The position numbers and the translations under genes were made by a program. From Galbitalea soli (GTDB lineage: Bacteria > Actinomycetota > Actinomycetes > Actinomycetales > Microbacteriaceae): a stretch of 64,000 nucleotides of DNA. The stretch covers positions 1-64,000 of the forward strand of contig NZ_JAAGWZ010000005.1 in assembly GCF_010686725.1 (NCBI RefSeq), in the 5' to 3' direction. The notes under the pieces were generated by a model. It was given only the letters and a program-made list of their open reading frames with translations, did not search any database and was not told the origin of the DNA. Shown here piece by piece: positions 53,523 through 63,286 of the stretch; the first letter of the stretch is position 1; each line of letters opens with the position of its first letter.

Positions 53523-54581
53523 GTGCCCCTCCCCGATTCTCATCCTTTGCTGAGCGCCGATACAGCGAACTCCCCCCTGATCCGGGCCTACCGCGGTCAG
53601 CGCGGCGACCGGCTCCCGATCTGGTTCATGCGCCAGGCCGGCCGCTCCCTGCCCGAGTACCGCGAGCTGCGCGTCGGCAACGCGATGCTCGACGCCTGCC
53701 TCACCCCGGAGCTGGCGAGCGAGATCACCCTGCAGCCCGTGCGCCGGCACGCGGTGGATGCTGCGATCTTCTTCAGCGACATCGTGATCCCGGTCAAGCT
53801 CGCGGGCGTGGGAGTGGAGATCGTTCCGGGCCGCGGGCCGGTGATCGAGCACCCGATCCGCACCGCCGCCGACGTGGCGGCGCTTCGCCCGCTCGACCCC
53901 GCGGCGCTCGCGCCCATCCGGGAGGCTGTCGCCGCGACGGTCGCGCAGCTCGGCAGCACTCCGCTCATCGGCTTCGCCGGTGCTCCGTTCACTCTCGCCT
54001 CCTACCTCGTGGAGGGCGGTCCGTCGAAGGACCAGATCCGCGCGCGCACCCTCGTGTACTCGGATCCGCACACCTGGGCGGCGCTGCTCAACTGGTGCGC
54101 CGACGTGACCGGCGAGTTCCTGCGGGCGCAGGTCGAGGCCGGTGCCTCCGCGGCCCAGCTGTTCGACTCCTGGGTCGGTTCGCTCAGCGAGGCGAACTAC
54201 GTGCGCCGCGTGGCTCCCCACTCGAAGCGCGCGCTCGATCACCTCCGCGGCTACGACGTGCCGAAGGTGCACTTCGGAGTCGGCTCGGGCGAGGTGCTGC
54301 GGGCGATGCACTCGATCGGCGCCGACGCGATGGGCGTCGACTGGCGGATCCCCCTCGACGAGGCGGATCGCCGACTCGGCGGCGGCGTTCCCCTGCAGGG
54401 CAACATCGACCCCGCGCTGCTCGCCGCGCCGTGGTCGGTGCTCGAGTCGCACGTGCGCGATGTCGTCGACCGCGGGCGTGCCGCCCCGGCCCACGTCGTG
54501 AACCTGGGCCACGGTGTGCCGCCCGAGACGGATCCTGACGTGCTCACCCGAATCGTGGAGCTCGTCCACTCCCTTGGCTGA
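53523..54581 (+). CDS. hemE: Uroporphyrinogen decarboxylase
   Basis: A 352-residue enzyme that removes four carboxyl groups from uroporphyrinogen III to give coproporphyrinogen III. The motif PIWFMRQAGRSLPEYR near residue 30 and the catalytic-Asp region FFSDIVIPVKLAG are characteristic, as is GFAGAPFTLASYLVEGG. It opens the rightward heme operon and overlaps hemY by eight bases. Confidence 0.96.
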   Translation: MPLPDSHPLLSADTANSPLIRAYRGQRGDRLPIWFMRQAGRSLPEYRELRVGNAMLDACLTPELASEITLQPVRRHAVDAAIFFSDIVIPVKLAGVGVEIVPGRGPVIEHPIRTAADVAALRPLDPAALAPIREAVAATVAQLGSTPLIGFAGAPFTLASYLVEGGPSKDQIRARTLVYSDPHTWAALLNWCADVTGEFLRAQVEAGASAAQLFDSWVGSLSEANYVRRVAPHSKRALDHLRGYDVPKVHFGVGSGEVLRAMHSIGADAMGVDWRIPLDEADRRLGGGVPLQGNIDPALLAAPWSVLESHVRDVVDRGRAAPAHVVNLGHGVPPETDPDVLTRIVELVHSLG

Positions 54582-55827
54582 TTTCGTCGTCATCGGTGGG
54601 GGGATCGGCGGCCTCGTGCTCGCCCGGCGCCTCGCGCTGAACGGCGCGACGGTCACCCTTGTGGAGGCGTCTGACCGGCTCGGCGGCTCGGTCTCCCGCC
54701 ACGAGGTCGCCGGAATCGTGCTCGACGCCGGCGCGGAGAGCTTCGCCACCAGAGGTGGGACCGTGGCCGCGCTCGCGACCTCGCTCGGCCTGGGCGAGGA
54801 TCTGGTCGAACCCAATCCTGACGGCGGCTGGGTGCAGCCCGTCGACCGCCCGGCCTTCCGGCTGCCCGAGCTGAGCCTGCTCGGCATTCCCGGCGCGCCG
54901 CTCGCCCGCGACGTCATCGCCGTCATCGGCGTTCGGGCCGCGCTGCGCGCCTTCGCCGACACGGTGCTCCCGGCCACCTACGGCACGAAGGCGGAGACGG
55001 TCGGCGAGCTCGTGCGCCGGCGCATGGGCGACGCGGTCGTGGAGCAACTGGTGACCCCGATCGTTCGCGGCGTCTACACGCAGTCGCCCGACGAGCTGCT
55101 CCTCACGAAGGCGGCACCCGAGCTGCGCAATCGCATGGCGCGACTCGGCTCACTCGCCGGCGCGGTGCGCGCGCTGCGCGGCGGCTCCGCCCGCGCGGGA
55201 TCGGCGGTCGGCGGAATCCGTGGCGGCGTCGCGCGACTCGTGGACGCCCTCGCCGCGGAGCTCGACCGCTTCGGCGTCGAGATTCACCTGAACACCCGGG
55301 TCGACTCCTTCGACGAGCACCGCGCGATCGCGGGCGGGCAGCGCTTGGACGGGCGCGTCATCGTGGCGGCCCCCGGGATGCTCGGCGACAGCGATCCCGG
55401 TCGCCGCGTGGTGCTCGCCACCCTCGTCGTCGACGTGCCCGCACTGGATGCGGCGCCGCGGGGCACCGGCGTGCTCGTCGCGCCCGGTGCGCCGGGCATC
55501 CACGCGAAGGCGCTCACCCACGCGAGCGCCAAGTGGGACTGGGTGCGGGAGGCGGCCGGCGGTCGCCACGTGCTGCGGCTCTCGTACGACGACGATCGCG
55601 ACGATCTGGCCGAGATCGCCCGCGCCGACGCGGAAGCCCTGACCGGCGTCGCCATTCCCGCCTCTGCGGTACTCGGCTTCGATCGCGTGGCATGGTATCG
55701 CCCGACCACGCACTCGCATACCCCTGACGGAATACTCGCCGTCGGTGAGACCATTGCGGGGACGGGTCTTGCGGCGATCATCGCGCAGGCGGAGGAGACG
55801 GCGAGTCAGTTGGCCCTCCGCCCGTAA
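54574..55827 (+). CDS. hemY: Coproporphyrinogen III oxidase (CgoX/HemY)
   Basis: A 417-residue FAD enzyme oxidising coproporphyrinogen III to coproporphyrin III in the Gram-positive pathway. The dinucleotide motif FVVIGGGIGGLVLARRLA begins at residue 4, and the C-terminal FAD-binding segment is DGILAVGETIAGTGLAAII. TTG 54574 is inferred as the start, since no ATG or GTG gives a complete FAD motif without a long non-family extension. The hemE overlap argues for coupled translation. Upstream hemE and downstream hemQ and hemH support the coproporphyrin-dependent route. Confidence 0.92.
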   Translation: MADFVVIGGGIGGLVLARRLALNGATVTLVEASDRLGGSVSRHEVAGIVLDAGAESFATRGGTVAALATSLGLGEDLVEPNPDGGWVQPVDRPAFRLPELSLLGIPGAPLARDVIAVIGVRAALRAFADTVLPATYGTKAETVGELVRRRMGDAVVEQLVTPIVRGVYTQSPDELLLTKAAPELRNRMARLGSLAGAVRALRGGSARAGSAVGGIRGGVARLVDALAAELDRFGVEIHLNTRVDSFDEHRAIAGGQRLDGRVIVAAPGMLGDSDPGRRVVLATLVVDVPALDAAPRGTGVLVAPGAPGIHAKALTHASAKWDWVREAAGGRHVLRLSYDDDRDDLAEIARADAEALTGVAIPASAVLGFDRVAWYRPTTHSHTPDGILAVGETIAGTGLAAIIAQAEETASQLALRP

Positions 55828-55881
55828 CAGCCCGAGGGCTACGCTGGACCCAGCACGAACCGCGAACGATAGGGAGAAACC

Positions 55882-56181
55882 ATGAAAGGCAAGATCCTTC
55901 TGGTGGTCGGTCTGGGAGTCGGCTACGTTCTCGGCGCCCGCGCCGGACGCGAACGGTACGAGGACATCAAGCGCATGACCGAGAGGTTCTGGGGTGACCC
56001 GCGCGTGCAGAAGCAGGTGCATCACGCCGAGGACTTCGTGAAGGACAAGGCGCCTGATGTTGCCGAGTTCCTGGTCGACGGCGCCAAGAAGGTGGTCTCG
56101 CAGGTCTCGGGCAGCAAGCCCGCCGCGAAGCGCACCACCCGCACGACCAAGGCTTCGGGATCCGCCGCATCAGGGAGCTAG
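55882..56181 (+). CDS. YtxH-domain small protein
   Basis: A 99-residue protein. It starts with a hydrophobic segment (ILLVVGLGVGYVLGARAGRERYEDI), the YtxH pattern, followed by a charged helix and a Lys/Thr/Ser-rich tail. AGGGAG precedes the ATG, and TACGCT at about 55840 may be a promoter of its own. It is first of three small genes inserted in the heme operon. Members are linked to general stress; no enzymatic role is known. Confidence 0.75.
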   Translation: MKGKILLVVGLGVGYVLGARAGRERYEDIKRMTERFWGDPRVQKQVHHAEDFVKDKAPDVAEFLVDGAKKVVSQVSGSKPAAKRTTRTTKASGSAASGS

Positions 56182-56183
56182 TC

Positions 56184-56597
56184 ATGACCGACACCCGGCG
56201 TGAGAAGAAGCCGTCGCTGCTGAAGCTGGTGAGCGACGTTCCCCAGCTCGTCCGCGAGTTGGTGATGGGCGAGATCGAGCTCCTCAAGAGCGAGATGATC
56301 ACCAAGATCAAGGCGCTGGGGATCGGTGCCGGACTCATCGCGGCGGCGGCGGTCATCCTGCTGTTCATGGTCGGGGTGCTGCTCACCGCGGCGATCCTCG
56401 CGCTCGCGCTCGTGATGCCCGGCTGGCTCGCGGCGCTGCTCGTGGCGCTCCTGCTCCTCATCGTCGCGGCCATCATCGGGCTCATCGGGTACCGGCATCT
56501 GAAGAAGGGCATCCCGCCCGTGCCGACCGACACCATTGCCAGCCTTCAGAAAGACCTCGACACCATCAAGGGTGTCGGAAAGCGAGAGACGCCATGA
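56184..56597 (+). CDS. Phage-holin superfamily (Holin-X/DUF1469-like) membrane protein
   Basis: A 137-residue protein with two hydrophobic helices (about 47-75 and 78-105) after an amphipathic head VPQLVRELVMGEIELLKSEM. Despite the family name, chromosomal copies next to DUF3618 and YtxH genes are membrane proteins without a phage link. Two bases separate it from the YtxH gene and it overlaps the DUF3618 gene by ATGA. Confidence 0.75.
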   Translation: MTDTRREKKPSLLKLVSDVPQLVRELVMGEIELLKSEMITKIKALGIGAGLIAAAAVILLFMVGVLLTAAILALALVMPGWLAALLVALLLLIVAAIIGLIGYRHLKKGIPPVPTDTIASLQKDLDTIKGVGKRETP

Positions 56598-56821
56598 GCG
56601 AATCAGAGATCCAGGCCCGCGTCGCGCACACCCGCGCGACCCTCGAGAACACGCTCGACGCGATCGAGGACAAGCTCAACCTGCCCAAGCGCGCGGCCGA
56701 GCTCGGGCAGCGCGCCCAGGCCTCCTACGAGAAGAACCCGACACCGTGGCTGGTGGGCGCGATCGGCGTCGTCGGGGCGGCGGTCGGCCTGGTCATCTGG
56801 GCCCTCAGCAACGACGACTGA
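56594..56821 (+). CDS. DUF3618 protein
   Basis: A 75-residue protein. The head IQARVAHTRATLENTLDAIEDKLN is the DUF3618 hallmark and one C-terminal membrane helix (WLVGAIGVVGAAVGLVIWAL) follows. It overlaps the holin-like gene, completing the conserved trio. A weak GAGGG/CCCTC hairpin lies between its stop and hemQ. The function is unknown. Confidence 0.8.
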   Translation: MSESEIQARVAHTRATLENTLDAIEDKLNLPKRAAELGQRAQASYEKNPTPWLVGAIGVVGAAVGLVIWALSNDD

Positions 56822-56895
56822 CGCCAAGCTGAGAGAGGGATGCATGCCACCCCTCTGAATTAGACGCACGGTCTCCCGCGGGGGAGGATAGTCAC

Positions 56896-57585
56896 ATGAA
56901 TTCCAGCGCCGACACGAGCGCCGAAGCACCCGAGACCGAAGAGCTGGGCTACACGCTCTGGACCGTGCTTCGCCGCGACCCCACCCACCCCGTCTCCGGC
57001 GGAAATCTGGCTCCCGCGATCGCGGCGGTCGAGGCCGCGGGCGTGACCATCCGGGGCTTCTACGACGTGTCGGCCATGAGGGCCGACGCCGACCTGCTCA
57101 TCTGGCTGCACGGGCCGGATCCGGCCAAGCTGCAGCACGCCCTGCGCGACCTGCGCCGCAATCACCTGCTCAAGTTCCTGCTGCCCACCTGGAGCGCGAT
57201 GGGCGTGCACCGCGACGCCGAGTTCTCCAAAGACCACCTGCCCTCCTTCATGCGCGGCAAGGCGCCCGAGAAGTGGCTGACCGTCTACCCCTTCGTGCGC
57301 AGCTACGAGTGGTACCTCCTGCCCGACGAGGAGCGGCGCGAGATGCTCGCGAACCACGGCCGCAAGGGCTCCAAGTTCCGTCAGGTGCTCCCCAACACGG
57401 TCGCCTCCTTCGCGCTGGGCGACTACGAGTGGATCCTCGCCCTCGAGGCCCCCGAGCTCGTCGACCTGGTCGACCTCATGCGCGACCTGCGACAGACGGA
57501 TGCCCGGCGCCACGTGCGCGAAGAGGTGCCGTTCTTCACCGGTCGCCGCATCGAGGTGGACGAGATCGAAGAGGTTCTGTCGTGA
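56896..57585 (+). CDS. hemQ: Coproheme decarboxylase (ChdC/HemQ)
   Basis: A 229-residue chlorite-dismutase-fold enzyme that decarboxylates coproheme to heme b with peroxide, the final step of the Gram-positive pathway. The segment YPFVRSYEWYLLP contains the catalytic Tyr, and MLANHGRKG holds the heme-ligand His. GGAGGA precedes ATG 56896. Its stop overlaps the hemH start (GTGA). Confidence 0.95.
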   Translation: MNSSADTSAEAPETEELGYTLWTVLRRDPTHPVSGGNLAPAIAAVEAAGVTIRGFYDVSAMRADADLLIWLHGPDPAKLQHALRDLRRNHLLKFLLPTWSAMGVHRDAEFSKDHLPSFMRGKAPEKWLTVYPFVRSYEWYLLPDEERREMLANHGRKGSKFRQVLPNTVASFALGDYEWILALEAPELVDLVDLMRDLRQTDARRHVREEVPFFTGRRIEVDEIEEVLS

Positions 57586-58757
57586 CCATCACCAACGGAG
57601 CGATGGTTCGCGGCGCGACCCCCGCTGCGGCTGCGGGACCGGAGCACGTCGAGGAGCCCGTCGCCTATGACGCGATCCTCCTCGCGAGCTTCGGTGGGCC
57701 GGAGGGTCAGGACGACGTGATCCCGTTCCTCCGCAACGTCACGCGCGGGCGCGGCATCCCGGATGAGCGGCTCGAGGAGGTTGCGCACCACTACCGTGCC
57801 TTCGGCGGGGTGAGCCCCATCAACCAGCAGAACCGCGAGCTGAAGGTCGCGCTCGAGGCCGAGCTCGCCCGGCGGGGAATCGAGCTGCCGGTGCTCTGGG
57901 GCAACCGCAACTGGGCCCCCTTCATCAGCGACGCGGTCGCGGAGGCGGGAGAGCGCGGGTACACCTCGCTCATCGCGATCGGCACGAGCGCCTACAGCTC
58001 CTACTCCAGCTGCCGCCAGTACCGCGAGGACTACGCGGCCGCCCTCGAGACCACCGGCCTCGAGGGAACAGTGCGAATCGACAAGGTCCGCCAGTTCTTC
58101 GACCACCCCGGGTTCGTGGAACCGTTCATCGAGGGCGTGCGGGCGGGACTCGCGGAGGCCGTCGCCGCCGGCCACGCGCCCGCGGCCACCCGCGTGCTGT
58201 TCTCCACCCACAGCATCCCCTCGACGGATGCGGCCAAGAGCGGACCGGCCGCGCGCGGTTTCGGCGAGGATGGCGCCTACGCCGCGCAGCACCGCGCCGT
58301 CGCGGAGGTCGTCATGGCGGCGGCGTCCGACTCGGAGGTCTCCGTGCCGTGGGAGCTGGTGTTCCAGTCGCGCTCCGGCCCGCCCACGCAGCCGTGGCTC
58401 GAACCGGACGTGAACGACCGGATGCGCGAACTCGCCGCCGAGGGAGTCACGGCCTTCGTGATCGTGCCGCTCGGTTTCGTGAGCGACCACATGGAGGTCA
58501 AGTGGGACCTCGACACGGAGGCGATGGAGACGGCGGAGGAGCTCGGCGTGTTCGCCGTGCGCACACCGACGCCGGGCATCCACCCCGCCTACGTGACCGG
58601 CCTCGTCGACCTCGTCATGGAGCGCGTGCTCGGCCTGCCGACCGCGGAGCGACCCGCGCTCACCGAGCTCGGCCCGTGGTACGACGTGTGCCGCTCCGGC
58701 TGTTGCGAGAACGTGCGCCTCGGGTTCAAACCAGCGCTCGCGGGGCTGCTCCCGTGA
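57582..58757 (+). CDS. hemH: Coproporphyrin ferrochelatase (CpfC/HemH)
   Basis: A 391-residue enzyme inserting Fe(II) into coproporphyrin III. The active-site His is in LFSTHSIPS. Cysteines in YSSCRQYRE and near the end in DVCRSGCCENVR are placed as the [2Fe-2S] ligands of actinobacterial ferrochelatases. The GTG start overlaps hemQ and gives an N-terminal extension of about 25 residues before AILLASFGGPEG. The stop overlaps hemC. Confidence 0.95.
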   Translation: MTITNGAMVRGATPAAAAGPEHVEEPVAYDAILLASFGGPEGQDDVIPFLRNVTRGRGIPDERLEEVAHHYRAFGGVSPINQQNRELKVALEAELARRGIELPVLWGNRNWAPFISDAVAEAGERGYTSLIAIGTSAYSSYSSCRQYREDYAAALETTGLEGTVRIDKVRQFFDHPGFVEPFIEGVRAGLAEAVAAGHAPAATRVLFSTHSIPSTDAAKSGPAARGFGEDGAYAAQHRAVAEVVMAAASDSEVSVPWELVFQSRSGPPTQPWLEPDVNDRMRELAAEGVTAFVIVPLGFVSDHMEVKWDLDTEAMETAEELGVFAVRTPTPGIHPAYVTGLVDLVMERVLGLPTAERPALTELGPWYDVCRSGCCENVRLGFKPALAGLLP

Positions 58758-59659
58758 GGATCGGCACGCGCGGCAGCGCCCTCGCCCTCGCCCAGACCCG
58801 CGTGGTCGCGGCGGCGCTCGAGAAGTCGGGCGTGCCGGTCGAACTCGTCACCATCAGCACCGAGGGCGATCGCTCCACGGAGTCCCTCGCGAGCCTCGGC
58901 GGAACGGGCGTCTTCGCGAGCGCCCTGCGCGAGGCGCTCGTGCAGGGCAAGTGCGACGCGATCGTGCACTCGCTCAAAGACCTGCCGACGCAGCCGCACC
59001 CCGGGCTCGTGATCGCGGCCACGCCCAAGCGCGAGGACGTGCGCGACGCGCTCTGCGCCCGCGACGGCCTGACCCTGGACTCGCTTCCGGAGGGAGCGCG
59101 GATCGGGACCGGGTCCCCGCGCAGGCGCGCCCAGCTCTCGGCGCGGCGACCCGACGTGGAGGTCGTGGACATCCGCGGGAACGTGGACACGCGACTGGGG
59201 AGGGTCGGGGTCGACCTGGACGCGGTCATCCTCGCCGCCGCCGGCCTCAGCCGACTCGGCCGTCTGGACGCGATCACGGAGTACTTAGGCATCGACGGTT
59301 GGCCGACGGCGCCTGGTCAGGGTGCGGTCGCCATCGAGGTGCGCGCGGGCGAGGAGAAGAGCGTGTCGTCGCTCGACCATCGCCCGACCCGGGTGACCGT
59401 CGACGCCGAGCGCCAGGTTCTCGCCCTGCTCGAAGCCGGCTGCGCCGCTCCGATCGGTGCGCACGCCCTCATCGACGACGGGCTGCTGTTTCTGAGCGCG
59501 CGGGTGTACTCGGCCGACGGGGCCGAGCGACTCACCAGCTCGCACGCCCTGTATCTTTCAGACGTGACGAATCCGGCGACCGAGCTCGCAACCCGCGTCG
59601 CCCGCGAACTCCTCGACGCCGGCGCGGCGACCCTCGCGCCGCTCGGAGGTGGCGTGTGA
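58754..59659 (+). CDS. hemC: Hydroxymethylbilane synthase
   Basis: A 301-residue porphobilinogen deaminase that links four porphobilinogens into hydroxymethylbilane. It begins [14 protein letters not shown], contains HSLKDLPT and has the dipyrromethane-carrying Cys in [16 protein letters not shown] overlaps with hemH upstream and hemD downstream show tight coupling. Confidence 0.96.
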   Translation: MRIGTRGSALALAQTRVVAAALEKSGVPVELVTISTEGDRSTESLASLGGTGVFASALREALVQGKCDAIVHSLKDLPTQPHPGLVIAATPKREDVRDALCARDGLTLDSLPEGARIGTGSPRRRAQLSARRPDVEVVDIRGNVDTRLGRVGVDLDAVILAAAGLSRLGRLDAITEYLGIDGWPTAPGQGAVAIEVRAGEEKSVSSLDHRPTRVTVDAERQVLALLEAGCAAPIGAHALIDDGLLFLSARVYSADGAERLTSSHALYLSDVTNPATELATRVARELLDAGAATLAPLGGGV

Positions 59660-60435
59660 CGGTGGAGAAGCCCCTCGCCGGCTGGCGCGTGCTCGTGCCG
59701 CGCGGCGGCAAGTGGGGCGACGGCGTGGCGGCGATCCTGCGCGGGTACGGCGCGACGCCCGTGATCGCGCCGATGATCAACTTCGCGGCCACCGACGATC
59801 AGGCCGCCCTCGGCACCGCCCTGCACGAGCTGCAGGAGGGGGCGTACGACTGGATCGTCATCACCTCGGCGACGACCGTCGACGTGCTGATGAGCCAGTG
59901 GGTGAGCATTCCCGAGACGACCAAGATCGCCGCCGTCGGCGAGACGACCGCGGCGGCGCTGAGCCTCGCCGGCTACCGGGTCGACTACGTTCCGGAGCTC
60001 GACAACTCGGCACGCGGACTCGTGAAGGAGTGGCCGCAGGCCGCGATCAGCGGGCGCGTGCTTATTCCCCAGTCCGACATCGCCGAACCGACCCTCGTGA
60101 GCGGGCTGACCGCGCTCGGTCTCACCGCGGAGTTCGTCGCCGCGTACCGCACCGTCGGGGTGCCGGTCGCCGAGCACATCCAGGCCGACGTCGCCTCCGG
60201 CCGCATCGGCGCGATCCTCGTCACCTCGGGCAGTGTGGCCCGGCAGATCGCCGCGCAGCTCGCGCCGCTGCCCGCCACCACCCTCGTCGCCTGCATCGGC
60301 CCGCGCACCGCGTACGACGCGCGCGCGGCCGGCCTCGCGGTCGACATCATCGCGGAGTCCCGCTCCGCAGCCGCCCTCGTCGAGGCCCTCGCCGAGCACG
60401 TGGCCAGCCCCACCGAACCCTCCGCGGAGAACTAG
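59656..60435 (+). CDS. hemD: Uroporphyrinogen-III synthase
   Basis: A 259-residue enzyme that closes and isomerises hydroxymethylbilane to uroporphyrinogen III. The family is poorly conserved, but [23 protein letters not shown] and [13 protein letters not shown] fit, and its place between hemC and hemB is decisive. The start overlaps hemC (GTGA) and the stop shares a base with the hemB start (TAGTG). Confidence 0.93.
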   Translation: MTVEKPLAGWRVLVPRGGKWGDGVAAILRGYGATPVIAPMINFAATDDQAALGTALHELQEGAYDWIVITSATTVDVLMSQWVSIPETTKIAAVGETTAAALSLAGYRVDYVPELDNSARGLVKEWPQAAISGRVLIPQSDIAEPTLVSGLTALGLTAEFVAAYRTVGVPVAEHIQADVASGRIGAILVTSGSVARQIAAQLAPLPATTLVACIGPRTAYDARAAGLAVDIIAESRSAAALVEALAEHVASPTEPSAEN

Positions 60436-61448
60436 TGTCAGACCTGCTCCACCCCGTCATCCGTCCGCGCCGCCTTCGGGCGACCCCCGCCCTGCGGGCG
60501 CTCACCGCCGAGACCCGACTGCACCCCTCGCAGCTCGTGCTGCCGATGTTCGTGCGCGAGGGCGCGAGCGAGCCGGTCGCCATCGAGTCGATGCCGGGCG
60601 TCGTGCAGCACAGCCTCGAGAGCCTCCGGGTCGCGGTCGCGGAGGCGGCCGAGGTCGGCGTCGGAGGAGTCATGCTCTTCGGCGTGCCGGAGCACAAGGA
60701 TGCGCGCGGCAGCGGCGCGGTCGATCCCGACGGCATCCTCAATGTCGCCACGCGTGTCGCGGTGGAGGCCGCGGGTGACTCCCTCATCGTGCAGACCGAC
60801 CTCTGTCTCGACGAGTTCACCGACCACGGCCACTGCGGGGTTCTGGATGACCGGGGCCGCGTCGACAACGACGCGACGCTGCTCGTCTACCGCGAGATGG
60901 CGCTCGCCCAGGCCGCCGCCGGCTCCCAACTGATCGGACTGAGCGGCATGATGGACGGCCAGACCGCCGCCGTGCGCGAGGCGCTCGACGAGGCCGGTTA
61001 CCACGACGTTCCGCTTCTCGCCTACTCGGCCAAGTACGCCTCCGCCTTCTACGGGCCGTTCCGTGAGGCGGTGCAGTCCTCCCTCGTCGGCGACCGGCGC
61101 AGCTATCAGCTGGAGCCGGGCAACCGACGCGAGGGGCTGCGCGAGGTCGAACTCGACATCGCCGAGGGCGCCGACATCGTCATGGTCAAGCCGGCGATGA
61201 GCTACCTCGACGTGCTGGCCGACACCGCCGCCGTCTCCTCCGTTCCCGTCTGGGCGTACCAGGTGAGCGGGGAGTACGCGATGATCGAGGCCGCGGCCGC
61301 GAACGGCTGGATCGACCGCGACCGCGCCATTCTCGAGAGCGTCATCAGCATCCGGCGCGCGGGTGCCGACGTCGTGCTCAGCTACTTCGCCATCGAACTC
61401 GCGCGCTCGCTGCGGGTCGGCCGCCGATCCGGGCGGCGGGCGAAGTGA
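60435..61448 (+). CDS. hemB: Porphobilinogen synthase (5-aminolevulinate dehydratase)
   Basis: A 337-residue enzyme joining two 5-aminolevulinates into porphobilinogen. The Schiff-base lysines are in [14 protein letters not shown] and [10 protein letters not shown]. The metal segment [14 protein letters not shown] keeps two of the three zinc cysteines and has Asp in place of the middle one, which I believe mycobacterial enzymes share. This suggests mixed or Mg-dependent metal use. GTG start. Confidence 0.95.
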   Translation: MSDLLHPVIRPRRLRATPALRALTAETRLHPSQLVLPMFVREGASEPVAIESMPGVVQHSLESLRVAVAEAAEVGVGGVMLFGVPEHKDARGSGAVDPDGILNVATRVAVEAAGDSLIVQTDLCLDEFTDHGHCGVLDDRGRVDNDATLLVYREMALAQAAAGSQLIGLSGMMDGQTAAVREALDEAGYHDVPLLAYSAKYASAFYGPFREAVQSSLVGDRRSYQLEPGNRREGLREVELDIAEGADIVMVKPAMSYLDVLADTAAVSSVPVWAYQVSGEYAMIEAAAANGWIDRDRAILESVISIRRAGADVVLSYFAIELARSLRVGRRSGRRAK

Positions 61449-62797
61449 TCGGCAACGACCGCCAGTTCGCGCGGGCGCGACAGTCCATCCCGGGCGGCGT
61501 GAACTCGCCGGTGCGAGCCTACGGTTCGGTCGGCGGCACCCCGCGCTTCCTCGTCTCGGCGAAGGGCGCCTTCGTCACCGACGTGGAGGGGCGCGAGTAC
61601 GTCGATCTGGTCAGCTCGTGGGGTCCCGCGATCCTGGGGCACGCGCATCCGGCCGTCGTGACCGCGGTGCAGCAGGCGGCGGCCCGCGGGCTCTCGTTCG
61701 GCGCCTCGACCCCGGGCGAGACCGAGCTGGCCGAGCTGGTGCGCGAGCGCGTGTCGGTCGCCGGCCGGCGGGAGGGCGAGCAGTCGAGGGCGCCGATCGA
61801 GAAGATCCGCATGGTCTCGACGGGCACCGAGGCCACGATGACCGCCATCCGGCTCGCGCGCGGGTTCACCGGCCGGGAACTGCTGGTGAAGTTCGCGGGG
61901 CACTACCACGGGCACTCCGACGGATTGCTCGCCGAGGCGGGCTCCGGCGTCGCGACCCTGGCCATGCCCGGTTCGGCGGGGGTCACCGCGGCGACCGCCG
62001 CCCAGACCCTCGTGCTCCCCTACAACGATCTCGACGCGGTGCGTGCCGTGTTCAACGCGCGCGGTCGCAGCATCGCCGCCGTCATCGTCGAGGCCGCATC
62101 GGCCAATATGGGCGTCGTCGCGCCGCAGCGCGGATTCAACCGGGAGCTCTCTCGGATCGCGCGCGAGAACGGCGCGCTGCTCATCCTCGACGAGGTGCTC
62201 ACGGGCTTCCGCGTGGGGCCGGCCGGCTGGTGGGGGCTCGAAGCGGGTCTCGTCGTGCCCGATGGAGCCGGGTGGATGCCCGACCTCGTGACCTTCGGAA
62301 AAGTCATCGGCGGCGGCCTCCCGCTCGCCGCCCTCGGTGGTCGCGCCGACGTCATGGACTACCTCGCCCCGCTCGGCCCCGTCTACCAGGCGGGCACCCT
62401 CAGCGGCAACCCGGTCGCGGTCGCGGCCGGCATCGCGACGCTGCGTGCTGCCGACGCCGCGGTGTACTCGGCCCTCGACGCCACGGCCAACACGCTCGCC
62501 GCAGAGGTCTCGTCGGCGCTCAGCGCCCAGGGCGTCGCGCACTCCGTGCAGCGTGCGGGCAACCTGTTCTCCTTCGCGTTCCGCGAGACCGCGCCCGTCG
62601 ACTACGAGCAGGTGAAGGCGCAGGACGCGTACCGTTACCCGCCGTTCTTCCACGCGATGCTCGACGCGGGGGTCTCCCTGCCCCCCTCGGTCTACGAGGC
62701 GTGGTTCGTGTCGGCGGCGATGGACGACACGGTCGTCGAGCGGATCGTCTCGGCGCTGCCGGCCGCCGCCGCTGCCGCGGCCGCCGCGCGCCCCTAG
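61445..62797 (+). CDS. hemL: Glutamate-1-semialdehyde 2,1-aminomutase
   Basis: A 450-residue PLP enzyme producing 5-aminolevulinate from the HemA product. The PLP lysine is in [35 protein letters not shown] opens the protein and [10 protein letters not shown] fits strand 6. The end is an Ala run. The GTG start overlaps hemB (GTGA). It is the last gene of the heme operon and its TAG stop begins one arm of a hairpin. Confidence 0.96.
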   Translation: MIGNDRQFARARQSIPGGVNSPVRAYGSVGGTPRFLVSAKGAFVTDVEGREYVDLVSSWGPAILGHAHPAVVTAVQQAAARGLSFGASTPGETELAELVRERVSVAGRREGEQSRAPIEKIRMVSTGTEATMTAIRLARGFTGRELLVKFAGHYHGHSDGLLAEAGSGVATLAMPGSAGVTAATAAQTLVLPYNDLDAVRAVFNARGRSIAAVIVEAASANMGVVAPQRGFNRELSRIARENGALLILDEVLTGFRVGPAGWWGLEAGLVVPDGAGWMPDLVTFGKVIGGGLPLAALGGRADVMDYLAPLGPVYQAGTLSGNPVAVAAGIATLRAADAAVYSALDATANTLAAEVSSALSAQGVAHSVQRAGNLFSFAFRETAPVDYEQVKAQDAYRYPPFFHAMLDAGVSLPPSVYEAWFVSAAMDDTVVERIVSALPAAAAAAAAARP

Positions 62798-62847
62798 CGC
62801 TCTCGCGAACGAGCCTGTAGCCCCGCCGGCGCGCGCAGAGAGCGCTA
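62795..62847. terminator. Hairpin formed by the stop regions of two convergent genes
   Basis: TAGCGCTCTC (62795-62804) pairs perfectly with GAGAGCGCTA (62838-62847). Each arm includes a TAG stop, one of hemL and one of the DUF1304 gene. The loop is 33 bases and GC-rich and no T-tract follows, so it may work as an intrinsic terminator in both directions. Confidence 0.6.
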
Positions 62848-63255
62848 TCGCGTGAGAGCTCCGACCGTGACCAGCAGCACGGCGATCAGGGGCAGGGTTC
62901 CCTGCGTCGCGGCGGCCCGCGCCAGCCGCGGGTTCGAGATCACCAGCACGAGCGCCGCGGCGAGCATGCTCCCCACCGACAGCAGTGTCATCGCGAGCCC
63001 GGCACCGAGCAGCGAGCCGCCCGCGGCCAGGAACGCGACACCGAGAAGGGCGCCGACCGCGAGAAACAGGTTGTAGAAGCCCTGGTTGAGCGCCATCGGC
63101 CGGAGTACCTCCGCGTCGGCCTGACTCGTGACCCCGAACCGCCGCCAGATCGCGGGCTGCCGCCAGCGGATGCTCTCGAAGCTGAAGATGAGTACGTGGA
63201 GGAGACCGGCGAGCACGGCGAACACGGCGCCGATCGTGAGGAAGACGCTACCCAT
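62845..63255 (-). CDS. DUF1304 membrane protein
   Basis: A 136-residue protein with four membrane segments. The helix-1 motif LLHVLIFSFESIRW and RPMALNQGFYNLFLA are the DUF1304 hallmarks. The function is unknown. ATG 63255 is chosen, as upstream sequence reads into low-quality composition. It is convergent with hemL. Confidence 0.85.
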   Translation of the reverse strand: MGSVFLTIGAVFAVLAGLLHVLIFSFESIRWRQPAIWRRFGVTSQADAEVLRPMALNQGFYNLFLAVGALLGVAFLAAGGSLLGAGLAMTLLSVGSMLAAALVLVISNPRLARAAATQGTLPLIAVLLVTVGALTR

Positions 63256-63286
63256 GGGGCAAGTGTCGCACGGAAGCGTCGCGGGC

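Noticed and set aside
56184-56597. Prophage suggested by a holin-family gene
   Set aside because: No endolysin, capsid, tail or integrase genes are near; this family occurs widely as a chromosomal membrane protein beside DUF3618 genes.
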